DNA of 64,000 nucleotides from positions 124,001-188,000 of the forward strand of contig MU001690.1 of assembly GCA_010093515.1 (NCBI GenBank). The letters run 5' to 3'. How positions within the stretch are numbered: position 1 is the first letter of the stretch; the number at the start of each line of letters is the position of its first letter. The notes under the pieces were generated by a model, which was not told where the DNA came from, ran no database searches, and saw nothing but the letters and a program-made list of their open reading frames with translations. This DNA is from Lineolata rhizophorae (taxonomy: Eukaryota; Ascomycota; Dothideomycetes; Lineolatales; Lineolataceae). The position numbers and the translations under genes are program-made. Shown one piece after another: positions 25,466 through 36,336 of the stretch.

Positions 25466-28400
25466 TTAGTACCGCCGTGAACCGTACTCGTCGTACTCGT
25501 CGCTGCGCCCATATCCACTACCGCCACCGTAACCCCCTCCATATCCGCCGCCTTGGCCATATTGTCCTGAGCCGTACTCTCCGGATTCACCTCCGTAGCC
25601 ACTGCCGTACTCCCGCCGTTCGCCGTAACCCTCGCCGGCTCCATATCCTCCACCGGCTCCATATCCTCCACCGGCTCCATATCCTCCACCGGCCCCATAT
25701 CCTCCACCGGAACCATGTCCTCCACCGGAACCATAACTGGATGCCTCGCGAGCGTAGCCACTACCACCGCCATAGTCGCCGCCAGAGCTATACGAAGACT
25801 GCTGACCACCGTAGCCCCCACCGTACGCCCCGGAACCGTACGAGGATTCTTGGCCATATCCGGATGCACCCCCGTATTTTCTCTCTTCACCATACCCACC
25901 ACTATAGGCATGGCTACGCTCGCCAGAGCCAGAACGGCGCCTGTACCTCTTCTCCTCGTCGGAATCGTCCGAGTGGTCTGAGCGGCGCTCAGAGCCGTAT
26001 CTCTCATAGCGCTCCCTACGCTTTCTCTCTTCCTTCTCACGCTTCTTGCGTGCCTTTTCGCGACGCTTCCGTTCCTTTTTCTCATCATCCGAGCCGCCGC
26101 TAGACTCATCTTCGTCAGAGTCACCGGACGATTTCTTCCTGTGGTGTCCATGGTGATGGCTGCCGGAATGGCCGCAAAATAGTTAGCGATTAGGACACTA
26201 TTCTAGAGCCATGATGATGCTCATATATGGCCGGAAAGGGAAATGGAAAGGAGAACATAAGCTCATTCTTTTCCCACCAACCTTACCTCTCGTGTGAATA
26301 ATATTCTCCACTTCTTCCTACACCTTCAGTCTGGGTCTCAGAGCGCCACTCTTCACCGGCTTCGTAGCGGCGTTCTTCTGACCGCTCGTAGCCGCCGCCG
26401 TAGCCTCCACGCTCTTCAACGCGCTGTTGAAAGCCATATCCTTCGCCCTGACCCCTAGAATCTTGCTCGTAACGAGAATATTCCTCGCGATGGTGGCCAC
26501 TCGGATAGTCGGTTGTTTTGTACTCAGCTTGGCCGTAACGATCACTAGAGCCATAGCCTGATGATCGCCTGGCAGTTTCTGTGTAAGACTGCTCATAGCC
26601 GCCGTCGTCGCGGTATCCCTCGTGTTTGTAAGACTTCTTCTCGCTGTCATCTCCTCCGAGGGCACCTCCTAGAAGGCTGGAGCCGACACCACTGACTAAG
26701 CCTCCGACAATGCCTCCCAGTGCACCTCCACCGACAGCTTCGCCAGCGGCCTTTCCAACCTTGTGCATCGCCTGGCCTTCAAATCCACCATGGCCCCCCT
26801 TGCCACTGCCGAGAATTCCAGTGCTCATTGCAGTATCGCGGGTGGGCATACCGATCGGTTTGCCGCAGCCATGGCCCTGGTCATGGACACCTTCCTTGTG
26901 ATTGCGACCATTCTCGACCCCGTCACGAGACAGCTTATCGCGGAGATCGTCCTGCTCACGGGAGCTCTGCGATTCCCACCAATCTTGGACGACGCGGAAC
27001 ATGATCTGCCGGCCATCCGCAGCGCCGTCCTCCCCATAACGACAGAGAGCGGGATGGTGGAAAACACCGTTGACAATACGGTGAATGGTACGCTCCTCAT
27101 CCACGTCTTCATCATCCCAACACTCAACAATTTGTGGGACGACCCACTTGAGGACTGCGGAGGCGATCTTACCAGCCGGTTCATTGAGAACATTACTGAA
27201 ATGATCCTTGCTAAGCATCGAATGCGTCGGGTCGGAGCTGTAGTCATCGTGGAACACAATGAGTTGTTTCTCTCTGCTTGATTCAATAATTTCCGACGAT
27301 CCTGTGGCAAGCTCCGTCTTAACCTGGCGAATGATGGGGAGGACATATGGAGCAAGCAACGAGAATATAAAAATGTTGACTTGGTTCTGAAGTTCCTCGA
27401 TGAGATCGGGGAGCACGGGGATTTTCTCAATCGTTTCGGTGATGCCAAGCATGATTTCATCATGAAATTCCAGAACCGGGTAGATCTGTTTCGAAATTTC
27501 GCCCAGTTGCTCCGCCCATGCTTCTGGTTCCTGCGGGGTGATGTGGGTATTTTCCATTTGAGCAGCGGCGGAATTCTCCTGGAGTTCATCAGCCTTGGCC
27601 GCCTCGTCCTTTCCGCCGAACAAGCCATCCGGAAGCTGGCTCAAGAGGTCTTTGACAACACTGGCGTTCTCCTTGGTGGCTGACTGCTCGATTGTTCCTT
27701 CTAGTTGTTGGACCTCGGATTGGGTCGCCTTATCGGAGATCTCACCCATGACCGAATGTAGGAAATCCACACCACCAAAAGTGCCGGTGACCAGCGGGTA
27801 GATGGGCCCTCGAGCTCCACGTACTTCGACTTGGGTATCACGGCCAACATGGGGAAAGACGTCGTGCTCTCCAAGCTCAATGAGAGCCAGTTCTGTGTAA
27901 TTGGAATGGGCCGAGTAGTCTAGGGGTTGTCAGCGATTAGACACGATAATCCAAGGCCACGTCGCGGAGTAAATCGCAATCTGCCTACCTTCAAGACAGT
28001 GGCATCCGGTGCCGAGCAATCTTAGAGCTTCATAGAAATCGGCCTTGTTCCCATTCCTATGGTAGCGCCGGGCAAGCTTGACGGACCTCCTGAAAAGGTC
28101 ACGGACAAGTCCGGCAGAAGTGGTGATGCCCAAATCTTCCGAGGCGATGTAGTTTTTAAGGCCTGTGCGTTCATCAACACTGAGCTCCAGCCTCTCATCA
28201 ACGGGGCCACGAAGTCTAGGGTCGTATTGCCGAGCGTCAATATTGTCGGCGTAGTCCTTTGGATTGTCGATGTGCTCTTCCGGTCTGGAACGTAGGACAT
28301 GTTAGCTCAGGACGAACGAACGTAAGGCAGTAAGCTGGGCGTAGCGAGAGGGTCCGAGGGGCGCACCGATAGCAGCCAAGTCGTTCTGCGGTAACCTCGA

Positions 28401-28817
28401 ACTCGCCAGTCCCGAAGCCAAAGCTTAGGAAGCCAAGAACCCAGAGAAGGATGCGGATAGCCTCAGAGCTGACCATCTTTAAGGTGCCGACCTGGACTAG
28501 GGTTAGCCGATCCAACAAGCCGGAACCGCGCGGGCCGCGTCGCTCACATCCACGGCTTGCGAGTAGTCGCGCAGCCAGTTGCCGAAGTAGACACGCTTGA
28601 CGTCCATCTTGCCGAACTTCTTACCCCCGGACGCGCTCGTCATCAGCAGAGTGAGGAGCGTGTCCTCGATGTCGCCATGGCGCCAGTTCTGGCCCTCGAT
28701 CTTGGCGGTCGAGGCAATGTTGCCGGCGCCAAAGGCATGAGCCTGGCCGGCGCACAAGGCCAGGAGGAGGAAACACGGAATCAGCACGGACGACAGCGAC
28801 AGGCGCGCGGGTGCCAT
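25466..28817 (-). CDS. het-c: HET-C heterokaryon incompatibility protein
   Basis: Orthologue of Neurospora het-c, a secretory-pathway or cell-surface glycine-rich protein acting in non-self recognition. Minus-strand exons are 28817-28548, 28491-28367, 28284-27989, 27919-26287 and 26159-25466, giving 1005 residues. The signal peptide runs to about residue 28 (FLLLALCAGQAHA), then FGAGNIASTAKIEGQNWRHG, the hallmark start of mature HET-C. It continues through VKRVYFGNWLRDYSQAVDVG, LWVLGFLSFGFGTGEFEVT, ADFYEALRLLGTGCHCLEDY and GTFGGVDFLHSVMGE. A hydrophobic patch follows (IFIFSLLAPYVLPIIRQV). The tail has a Gly-rich loop, a lysine/arginine-rich charged segment and a GAGGGY repeat. All junctions restore conserved blocks. 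In Neurospora one segment of HET-C is polymorphic and decides allele specificity. A start six codons upstream (28835) is possible. Confidence 0.95.
25635..25742. repeat. 18-bp minisatellite inside het-c
   Basis: Six consecutive units on the pattern CCGGCTCCATATCCTCCA, the first four almost identical. On the minus strand each encodes Gly-Ala-Gly-Gly-Gly-Tyr or a variant. Its period is a multiple of three, so copy-number change would keep the frame. Confidence 0.9.
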
Positions 28818-29360
28818 GGTGGCGCAGTGGAGCACCTAGGACAAGAGGTAGACGGGTTGGCTTCGTCGACGAAGGCTGGCGAGGCTTGAGGGCAAGAGCA
28901 AGGACACGAAAGGGGCGTGAGTGATTGCAAGTGCAGACCAAGACTCGGGATGCAGGGCAGTTGGGCAATAAAAGGAGCGGGAGGCAGAGCAGCAGCAGGC
29001 CAGGAGGAGGGGCGGGCTGACGCAGTGGCGGGGCGCGGCGGGGTATGGCAAGCTCAGGTCACCGCGTCCACAGCCAGCGGGCACGCCGCTCGGGAGCCAA
29101 TCACGGCCGCAGCCCGCGCGCCCGGCGGGGCGGCCTGCAGGCCCGCGACCGCGGCGACCGGCTCCCATTGGACCAAGCCCCGTGCGCCGGCCCTGCTTCA
29201 CGGCGTCGCCGCTTTGCACTACGCAGTAGGTCGACGCATGAAACAGAAGAAGCTCGGGTGCTCCGTACATCACAGCATGCGGCACGTAGCAGACGGGAGC
29301 GGAATGAGCCGACGACCGCGCCGCGCTCGATGGATCTACGTATTCCGTGCATCACACCTC
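28818..29360. other. Intergenic: het-c promoter and ACR3 3' flank
   Basis: Very GC-rich in the middle. Both neighbours are read leftwards. No gene seen. Confidence 0.55.
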
Positions 29361-30671
29361 CTAGCCCTTCCAACCCCACCGCTTCTTCGCGAACTTCATC
29401 GCGTACACCAGAGCGACCAGCACCGGCACCTCAATGAGCGGCCCCACGGTGCTGGCCAGCGCCTGCCCGCTGCCGGCGCCGTACACCGCCACCACGACGG
29501 CAATCGCCAGCTCGAAGTTGTTGCTGGCTGCTGTGAAGCTCTGCGTGCAGCTGACCCGGTAGCCAAACCCGAACTTCCAGCACGCAAACAACGTCGCGCT
29601 GAAGATGACGAGGAAATAAACCACCAGCGGCGCGCACACCCGGAGCACCGACGTGATCTGGTCCACCACGTGCTTCCCTTGCGACGCGAAGAGCACGATG
29701 ATGGTGTAGATCAGCCCAATCAGCGACCACGGCCCAATGTACCGCAAGAACTGCCCTTGGTACCTGGCCTCGCCGAGGACCTTGCGAAGCACCAGCCGGG
29801 TGAGGATGGCAGCCCCTAGCGGGACCCCAAGAAACGCCGCGACGCTGGTCGCGACGCGGCTATAGCCGACTCTGACCTCGTCCTCCGAGTGGCTGACGAC
29901 GTTGATGTAGAAGACGGCAAACGGGGCGAACAGCACAATCTGCAGGATCGAATTGAAGGCAACAAGAACGGCGCAGTAGTCGCCGTCGCCGCCGGCAAGG
30001 TCGGTCCAAATCAACACCATGGCAATGCAGCGCGCGATGCCGACGAAGATCAGGCCTTCGCGGAGATCGGGCCGATCTGGGAGGAAGGCCCAGGCAAGTC
30101 CCACCATGAGCAGCGGCGCGAGGATCCAGTTCACGAGGAAGGAGAACAGGATTTGGATCCACAAAGCCCGGGTCTGGAGGAGGAGGTGAAGCGTCTCGAA
30201 CCGGACCTTGCAGAGGATTGGGTACATCATGACAAGAAGGCCGACGGCTTCCAGAACGCATAGCATGTTAGCACTAAGCCGCAGGTGCGGAGAATGCCGC
30301 GAGCATCTGAGGTGGACTTGCCGATGGGCACGCTGACCCCTACAAAGGTCCCCTTTTGTAAGGCAGGCCCTGTAGAAGGCACGAAATTTCCCAGAATGAT
30401 GCCTATCGCCATGGCTAGCACAATCCAGATGACCAGAAAGCGGTCGAGAAAGGATAAGCCCCTCAGAGGAGGCACATCGGTCGAGGTGTCAGGGCAGACT
30501 TGGTCGCGTTAGCTCGGATCCAGATAGTCAAGTTTGATGATGTTGCATGGTATGCTGAGAGGTACCTGGCTCGTCGACGGCATTCTTCTCTTCGTCCGTG
30601 CCGCCCGGCGACGGCTGCCGGTGCGGTACCGGGCTGGAGGCGGGGGTCGCGGAGCGGTCTGGATTGTCCAT
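29361..30671 (-). CDS. acr3: ACR3 arsenite efflux transporter
   Basis: Ten-helix transporter of the ACR3/BASS superfamily that exports arsenite across the plasma membrane. Minus-strand exons 30671-30566, 30498-30322 and 30247-29361 give 389 residues. A polar N-terminus (MDNPDRSATPASSP) precedes LSFLDRFLVIWIVLAMAIG. The second intron (30248-30321) begins GCAAGT instead of GT; splicing there restores VSVPIAVGLLVMMYPILCKV, the most conserved block of the family. The essential cysteine sits in GIARCIAMVLIWTDLAGGDG, and the later helices carry AFNSILQIVLFAPFAVFYI and SFTAASNNFELAIAVVVAV. The first acceptor (CTAACGCGACCAAG) is the least certain boundary, since the N-terminus is poorly conserved. 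The gene sits between het-c and a HET-domain gene. It is divergent from the latter across 1.2 kb; no regulatory site was assigned. Confidence 0.94.
30248..30321 (-). other. GC-AG intron in acr3
   Basis: 74-bp intron with donor G|GCAAGT, branch TGCTAACA and acceptor GGAAG. Reading phase and conservation across the junction (P-I-A-V-G) leave little alternative. GC donors are a small minority of fungal introns. Confidence 0.85.
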
Positions 30672-31845
30672 TTGTCTGGCGAGGACAATAGAAACGATGC
30701 GGGCTCGTGTATGGAACGCTCCCACTTGTTTTGCTGGCCATGGTGCTCATGGGAAGGTACCGCGTTCTTGTACGTGCAAACGATCCGGAAGGCGTTGGCG
30801 AGTGTGGGCCAATAGGCCGGCAAGCACATGTCACCAAGAGATTTTGCGACCGGAGCTCTCGCCGCTGCCACGGCCCGAGAAGCGGGTCAGACCGGGGGTG
30901 TACAGTCCCTATGTACGAGCCGCGTGATTCGCTCAGATGCAAGCTCATGGTCTGAGGTAGATCTCCTCGATGGCGTTGCTCGGTCGCGCCCGTAGCTAGA
31001 CCCGCCACCGGCGACCATGTCACCCTTATGGAGGTGCATGGCAAGTCGAGTTGCACGTGGCCTAGATGCATTCCATTATTGGACTCTGAGTTGCGATGCT
31101 AAAACCCCGCGTGCCGTGCTCAACGATATAATGTGTGGCCGCAAGAATCGGCATGTTGGACGGAGGATAGGCGTGGATAGGAGGGTCTGTCTGAGGCACC
31201 GGGCTATTAAAGGCAGACTACGTACGGCATCCCGTCCCCTTAACCCCAACGCAAAGCCGTTCTATGCCGAATTGGGAGGCAGTCGGGGCGCACTTCAGCA
31301 TTCAAGCATCCATCGCGCTTTTTCCAACGCCCGCCTTTCGGCCACGGCAGGACGACGCCGACGATGACGGAGCGCTCTTCAGCAGATTACATACCAACCT
31401 GCCAATCTCCAATCGACAAAGGATCCATGCTTGCTGCCAAGCTCCGATGACCCCGCCCACGGCCGCGAGATGCTGGACAAGTCGATGCACCTCGAGGCAG
31501 GGTTGTGGGCCCGGCCGCTCCGGCGCGTCCAGGACGAAAGCTGAGGGCCCGTCGCAGAACGCTCACCGAAGCCTGCGATAACCGCCGTTTTGGCGGCCTG
31601 TATACCCCCCCCTTGACGGCGTTGCTTTTGGGCGCAAGAAGAGGCCAAGAAATCCAAGCCCGCGTAGCGACCCGCGGCGTGCTACAGGACGATAAGCAAG
31701 CCGCCAGGAGGTCCAGGCTGGGAGCCAAGAAGAGCTTGCGTCGCAAAGGCCCGGCCACGTGGGCTGACGGTCGCCTTCACCAACTTCCCCTTTCTCGCCA
31801 GAGCGAACGCCAAACTCTCGGTCTCTCTTCGAACCTTGTCTCAAA
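30672..31845. other. Divergent intergenic region, acr3 / HET-domain gene
   Basis: 1.17 kb between two outward-reading genes. Short open stretches are present, but none has domain signatures. It presumably contains both promoters. Confidence 0.55.
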
Positions 31846-33648
31846 ATGGCCGATTCGCCGTCGACGCTGTCCTTCACCGACAGTCGCAACGACGTCGACG
31901 CGGTGTACGGAAGCGTTCCCATCGAGCCCGAAAAGCGCGACGTCCGACTCCTTCAGCTCCAACCTGGAAGCTACAATGACCCAATCGTTTGCAGCCTTCG
32001 CGTCGTCTCGCTCCTGGACCATCCGGAATACCAGGCTCTCTCGTACTGTTGGGAGGATCCTACCGACCGCAAGCCCATCACGGTGAATTCCAATAAATTT
32101 TTCGTCACTTCGGCGCTGGAATGCGCTCTCAGGAACATTCGCGACAAAAACATCCAAAAACTTCTTTGGGTGGACGCCATCTGCATCAACCTGCAAGACG
32201 TGCGCGAAAAGAACCACCAAGTCAGACATATGATGAAGATATTCCGATTCGCAGACATCGTTCTGATATGGCTGGGCGGCAAGACCAACGACAGTGAGCT
32301 CGCCATGAAGATGTTGGATGATCTGGCCAGTTTGTACCATCTGCGCCAGTATTGGGTCAGAAAAAACCGGCATGGACTTCAGGCTCTTCGAAAGCTCCTT
32401 TCACGACCATACTGGCACAGGCGTTGGGTTGTCGAGGAGATCGCAGCTTCGACCAAACTTCCAATGGTTGGCTGTGGTAACAAGTGGCTCTCGTGGTCCG
32501 TCTTCGTCAATGCTCAAAAGGCCATGGAAGAATTTAAACATCGCAAACTCACGAGCGCCCTAGGCGATAGTACAATGCCTGACTTTGCCATAGTCAACAT
32601 GTTTGAGCAGATCCGGACTCAGTACCAAGGAGGCGGCATCGCAAAGTTGATTGAGCTTCTAGTCGGGTTGAACGAGTTTCACACTACCGACCCCCGCGAC
32701 CAGGTGTTCAGTGTCCTTGGACTTGCGAAATTGAAAGGCCCGGTGTGTCCAGCTGATTATAGCAAAGATCTTCGACAGGTTTACATCGACACGACGAAGT
32801 TTCTCCTAACAAGCTCAACGGGACCTGACAGAATTCGTGTCTTGTCGGTCATCTTCGACTACTTCCAAAGGCCGAAAGAACTGGGTCTACCGTCCTGGGT
32901 GTACGGATTTTCTCACGATATCGATAAAAGGCCGCCGATGCTTCTCCACACCGACGATTTCGCGGCTGGAGGTGGCGTGGAACCGCGATACACCGTCGAG
33001 CCAGGCTCGGAGACTCTTACCATTGCAGGCCTTGAATTTGACACCGTCGAGGATGTCATTTCAGACATCTGGGATGTGGAGGATGCCACACACGGGCGAC
33101 TGGCTGACACACCCGTCATCCAAGCTTCCACACTGACGCGGAAAGCTCGCGCCAAAGAAATCGCGATTGAAGATGTCAGGTGCCTTCTTGACCGGACAAC
33201 GCCTCTATGGCGTGTGCTCATTATGGATAGGGGCGTTAACTTGGAGGGCCCGCCACCACCTCGGTTCAAGTGGATGTTTGACACTTTGGTTGGTCGGTCT
33301 CGTGCCTCGTGGTGGTTCAAACGCCTCATAAAAGGGATCCTCTACGGCTACGATGGCAGGCCTTACGTGCGAAACTACAATGTTGCGATGCGCGGAAGAT
33401 CGTTCTTCGCAACGAGCGCTGGCTTTGTTGGCGTCGGGCCTTCAATGCTCCGAAAAGGGGACATGATCGCCATCTTGTATGGTTCCCCGCTGCCCATGGC
33501 GCTCCGAAGCGAAGATGACCATCATATTTTGGTTGGACCGTCCTATGTACCTGGGATCATGGAAGGGGAAGCAATTGAGCTTTTTGCCCAGTCAGCTAGG
33601 GATGGCAAATGCGTCGGGCTCGAAGAAAAGAACTTTGTCCTACACTAA
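31846..33648 (+). CDS. HET-domain incompatibility protein, pin-c candidate
   Basis: Intronless 600-residue protein with an N-terminal HET domain, the fungal cell-death and allorecognition effector domain related to TIR folds. Visible motifs in order are VRLLQLQPG, the first core motif HPEYQALSYCWEDPTD (about residues 61-76), KLLWVDAICINLQD (about residues 105-118), and RFADIVLIWLGG. Then RRWVVEEIAAS and DPRDQVFSVLGLA mark the end of the domain and the usual downstream block, followed by ADYSKDLRQVYIDTTKFLL. The C-terminus has GRSFFATSAGFVGVGPSMLR and a final GKCVGLEEKNFVLH, a typical ending of HET proteins. No NACHT, WD40 or prion-like segment is visible. Its neighbours acr3 and het-c make it a candidate equivalent of Neurospora pin-c, the HET-domain partner of het-c; the family is large, so orthology is inference. 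Confidence 0.92.
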   Translation: MADSPSTLSFTDSRNDVDAVYGSVPIEPEKRDVRLLQLQPGSYNDPIVCSLRVVSLLDHPEYQALSYCWEDPTDRKPITVNSNKFFVTSALECALRNIRDKNIQKLLWVDAICINLQDVREKNHQVRHMMKIFRFADIVLIWLGGKTNDSELAMKMLDDLASLYHLRQYWVRKNRHGLQALRKLLSRPYWHRRWVVEEIAASTKLPMVGCGNKWLSWSVFVNAQKAMEEFKHRKLTSALGDSTMPDFAIVNMFEQIRTQYQGGGIAKLIELLVGLNEFHTTDPRDQVFSVLGLAKLKGPVCPADYSKDLRQVYIDTTKFLLTSSTGPDRIRVLSVIFDYFQRPKELGLPSWVYGFSHDIDKRPPMLLHTDDFAAGGGVEPRYTVEPGSETLTIAGLEFDTVEDVISDIWDVEDATHGRLADTPVIQASTLTRKARAKEIAIEDVRCLLDRTTPLWRVLIMDRGVNLEGPPPPRFKWMFDTLVGRSRASWWFKRLIKGILYGYDGRPYVRNYNVAMRGRSFFATSAGFVGVGPSMLRKGDMIAILYGSPLPMALRSEDDHHILVGPSYVPGIMEGEAIELFAQSARDGKCVGLEEKNFVLH

Positions 33649-34441
33649 GATCGGACACATCCCGGGATTCCATGTTTTCAAAAGCTCGACAGAGCACGCA
33701 CACCGATACCGAGGGTTGTGGACATAGAGTCGGAGCTGCTGATGTCAAATCCTGACCTTCACTGGTAGCCAAATGCGGGGCAGGACGTGTGGCGCCCAAG
33801 ATCCTCGAGGACATGCTGAGTGGCCCATCCGAAGGGTTTAGGGATATGGCGGATATTTATGTCGGCACAACTGGATACGCCATTGTGCGATCCTATCCAC
33901 GTCAAGCTTGGGGTAATTGTGGAGACAGGTGGCGTCAATTACGATGTGATTCAACAAAGTTGAGAGAGTAGGGCGGTGCACTTTCTAATCTAGGCCACAC
34001 TAGAAGGCTTGTCGAGGCTATCGGAAGAGCAAGATGCTGAAATATGATGAGTCAGTTGAAGCGTAGCTGTATGCAGTGCAAGTTCGATGGACATCGAAAT
34101 TGCATTATATGGGCAGACTCTATTGCTAAACTAAAGTTACGAAATTAGCGCCTTTAAAAGGTATCTCAAGCATAACCACTCTCTTCTTTATGCGTCAACT
34201 TGGCACCTCTGTGTTATTATTCGTGAAAGGGTGGCCAACAAAAAGTCAACAGTGTCGACTAGAAAGTCTTAACATCCATGTACTCTAGCTAGATGATCCG
34301 TGCCCGTAGACAACACAGGTAGTGTATTACTCCATATGTATTCTTTCTAGCCACCTTAGACACAATGAAGGCTCCGATGATATGCTTCCCTGAACGCCAT
34401 TTCATACAGTTACAATGCGTGCAATTTCCCAGATACACTGA
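33649..34441. other. Intergenic between convergent genes
   Basis: 3' flanks of the HET-domain gene and wc-2; relatively AT-rich from about 33960. No gene seen. Confidence 0.55.
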
Positions 34442-35932
34442 CTAACTGCTATTTGTGCTCGAATGCACTGGCAATGACGGTTGTGCAGTAGCTAGGCTTT
34501 GGCGCTTCTTCTCTTTCTTGGCCCACCTCACTATGTCTTGTGAGCTCAGAACGGCGGTCACTTTAAGAGGGGATAACTTACAACCACAAGCATTACACAA
34601 CGTCTTAGGTCCCTGAGGGCCTTTCCTCCATTCAGGGCTGTCTAAAGTCCCGCAGTCGGTGCATACATACTCTTCCGGGCCCTTCGACTTCTTTTTCTTA
34701 TCACCGCCAGGCCGGCTATCTTTATCCACGAGAATGGCAATTCCAGCATCCCCACGAATAAGGGCAGGACTCGCATCCCCAGTGCTGATCCCCTGACTGC
34801 GCTCTCCATCTCGGTAGCGCAGACCTGTTAGCATTTCTATAGTCTCTATGTGAGAGGCACCTTCGTAGCGTGCCATCTTGTCGTTAATACTGTCAGGCTT
34901 GCTCGCGGCCAGGGCCTCGTCCAGGTTTTGTCTTGTCAAGGCCGTGTTCGACACGCTCGGCTTGGCGGGAGGCGGCATAGCGTTGTACGCAGCTTGAGAG
35001 GCCGACTGGGCATCTGCAACCGGATCTGTCCGCTGAGTCGTCTCTGACGGCGTCAGGCTGCCTGCCGGGGCGGTCTCGCCGGGCTTTCGCTGAAGAGCCT
35101 GGGCTACCGTTTCCTCGTCTTCGGCCTCCTCCCGCTTCAGCTCAGCTACTCGCTTCGTAAGGCGTTCGTTCTCGATCTTATGCTCAAGAAACGAGTCTAG
35201 CAGGGTAGCGTTCTTGGTAGGATACGGGCGCGACATAATGAAGAAGCCGCTGCAGGTATTCCCCGGGCCGGGGCCGACCGCTGAACCGAACGTGGTTGGG
35301 TCTACGACGAGATGAGGGTGGCCATGGGCTTCAAAGATGGCATAGCCTTCCTCGCGGCGTTTGAAGCGGTAGAAGAAGCGTAGGGCATTACCCGTGGCGA
35401 TGGACTCGTTGAACTCGCGCACAAAGATGGCGGTGTCGTCTGCATGGACGTACTTGGCGACGAACTTCCCGAGTAGCTCACCCTCTTCCCAACCGGTGAG
35501 AGCCTTGCATGACGGTGACACGTACAAGATGCGGCCGTCCGGGGACAGGATGTGCAGGAAGTCGCGTAGCTCTTCGAGAACACGCTGGGACCAGTTGCGG
35601 CGCTTGGTGAACTCGGTCAGGGTGCTGCCGGTGCTGGACGACGTGGGCATGCCGAACCCGGTGGGCAGAGGGCCAGCGCCGACACCGCCCATAGTAGCGG
35701 GAGGCATGGCCGGCGCAGCGAAACCTTCGGTGGCACCAAGTGACATGGTCGCGGACGGGACGTTGGTGAGCTGGGGCGGCGGCGCCGATGAGGATGCGAC
35801 CGCGGGCTGGGCCCGGGCGGGGCTGAAGCCGGCACTGCCGTTGCCATCAGGTGTGTTCCCGACCTGCAGGTCGAGATCCATGGGCAGCATGTCGACATCG
35901 ACGCTGCCCATGACGGCGGCCTGGGGGTCCAT
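34442..35932 (-). CDS. wc-2: White collar 2, PAS-GATA light and clock factor
   Basis: PAS and GATA zinc-finger protein that pairs with WC-1 as the blue-light-responsive white collar complex and feeds the circadian clock in Neurospora. Exons 35932-34582 and 34530-34442 give 479 residues. The N-terminus is Pro/Ala/Gly/Met-rich. The PAS domain starts around [20 protein letters not shown] and includes [19 protein letters not shown] and the [11 protein letters not shown] helix; there is no LOV-type cysteine motif, as expected for WC-2. A Lys-rich segment ([14 protein letters not shown]) leads to the finger [27 protein letters not shown] (Cys 424, 427, 446, 449). The 51-bp intron (GTAAGT...CATAG) falls just after the last cysteine; splicing gives [13 protein letters not shown]. 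It is in frame and open if retained. The Neurospora protein is somewhat longer at the N-terminus, so an upstream exon cannot be excluded. Confidence 0.94.
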   Translation of the reverse strand: MDPQAAVMGSVDVDMLPMDLDLQVGNTPDGNGSAGFSPARAQPAVASSSAPPPQLTNVPSATMSLGATEGFAAPAMPPATMGGVGAGPLPTGFGMPTSSSTGSTLTEFTKRRNWSQRVLEELRDFLHILSPDGRILYVSPSCKALTGWEEGELLGKFVAKYVHADDTAIFVREFNESIATGNALRFFYRFKRREEGYAIFEAHGHPHLVVDPTTFGSAVGPGPGNTCSGFFIMSRPYPTKNATLLDSFLEHKIENERLTKRVAELKREEAEDEETVAQALQRKPGETAPAGSLTPSETTQRTDPVADAQSASQAAYNAMPPPAKPSVSNTALTRQNLDEALAASKPDSINDKMARYEGASHIETIEMLTGLRYRDGERSQGISTGDASPALIRGDAGIAILVDKDSRPGGDKKKKSKGPEEYVCTDCGTLDSPEWRKGPQGPKTLCNACGCKLSPLKVTAVLSSQDIVRWAKKEKKRQSLATAQPSLPVHSSTNSS

Positions 35933-36336
35933 CGAGGAGGCTCGACGCCGCGGCGGCGGCGGGGTGCGCTGGCTGCCGGCGACGAGGCGGGCAATTGGTC
36001 GCTGTCGCTGCGGCGGAAGCCGTTCATACGCTCGTGGACGGGATGCTGGCTGGCTTGCTGTAGCGAGCTGCGACGCCCGACGTGAGCGGCGGGAACGGCC
36101 CGGAGGGCGGGGAGGCGGCGGCGACTGCCGGGCTGCGAACCCCGGGTGCGCTGCCTCCAGTCACGTGCCAACGCGGTTGCCTGGCAGGCAGTCTCGCGAA
36201 CGTGCTGTGACGCGCTCTTCCCCACCATCCTCTCAACTTTCTTTTCTCCCGCGTCTCTCCCTTGCCCCGCCGCCCCTCTCGCCTGGCCTCTGCATTTCTA
36301 ATTAGGCCGCCACGGCGTGCGGAGACATTGGCCAAT
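35933..36336. promoter_or_regulatory. Shared divergent promoter of wc-2 and rad50
   Basis: About 404 bp separates the two start codons, so control sequences must be shared or interleaved. The side next to wc-2 is GC-rich, the side next to rad50 pyrimidine-rich. No defined site assigned. Confidence 0.5.

Noticed and set aside
25477-26151. Open stretches in other frames over the het-c tail, such as one rich in PVEDM repeats
   Set aside because: They are shadows of the 18-bp minisatellite; the true frame gives the Gly/Tyr-rich HET-C tail joined by a good splice site.
29045-29437. Open stretches between het-c and acr3
   Set aside because: Low-complexity Arg/Ala/Pro composition overlapping the acr3 3' end; no start context or domain.
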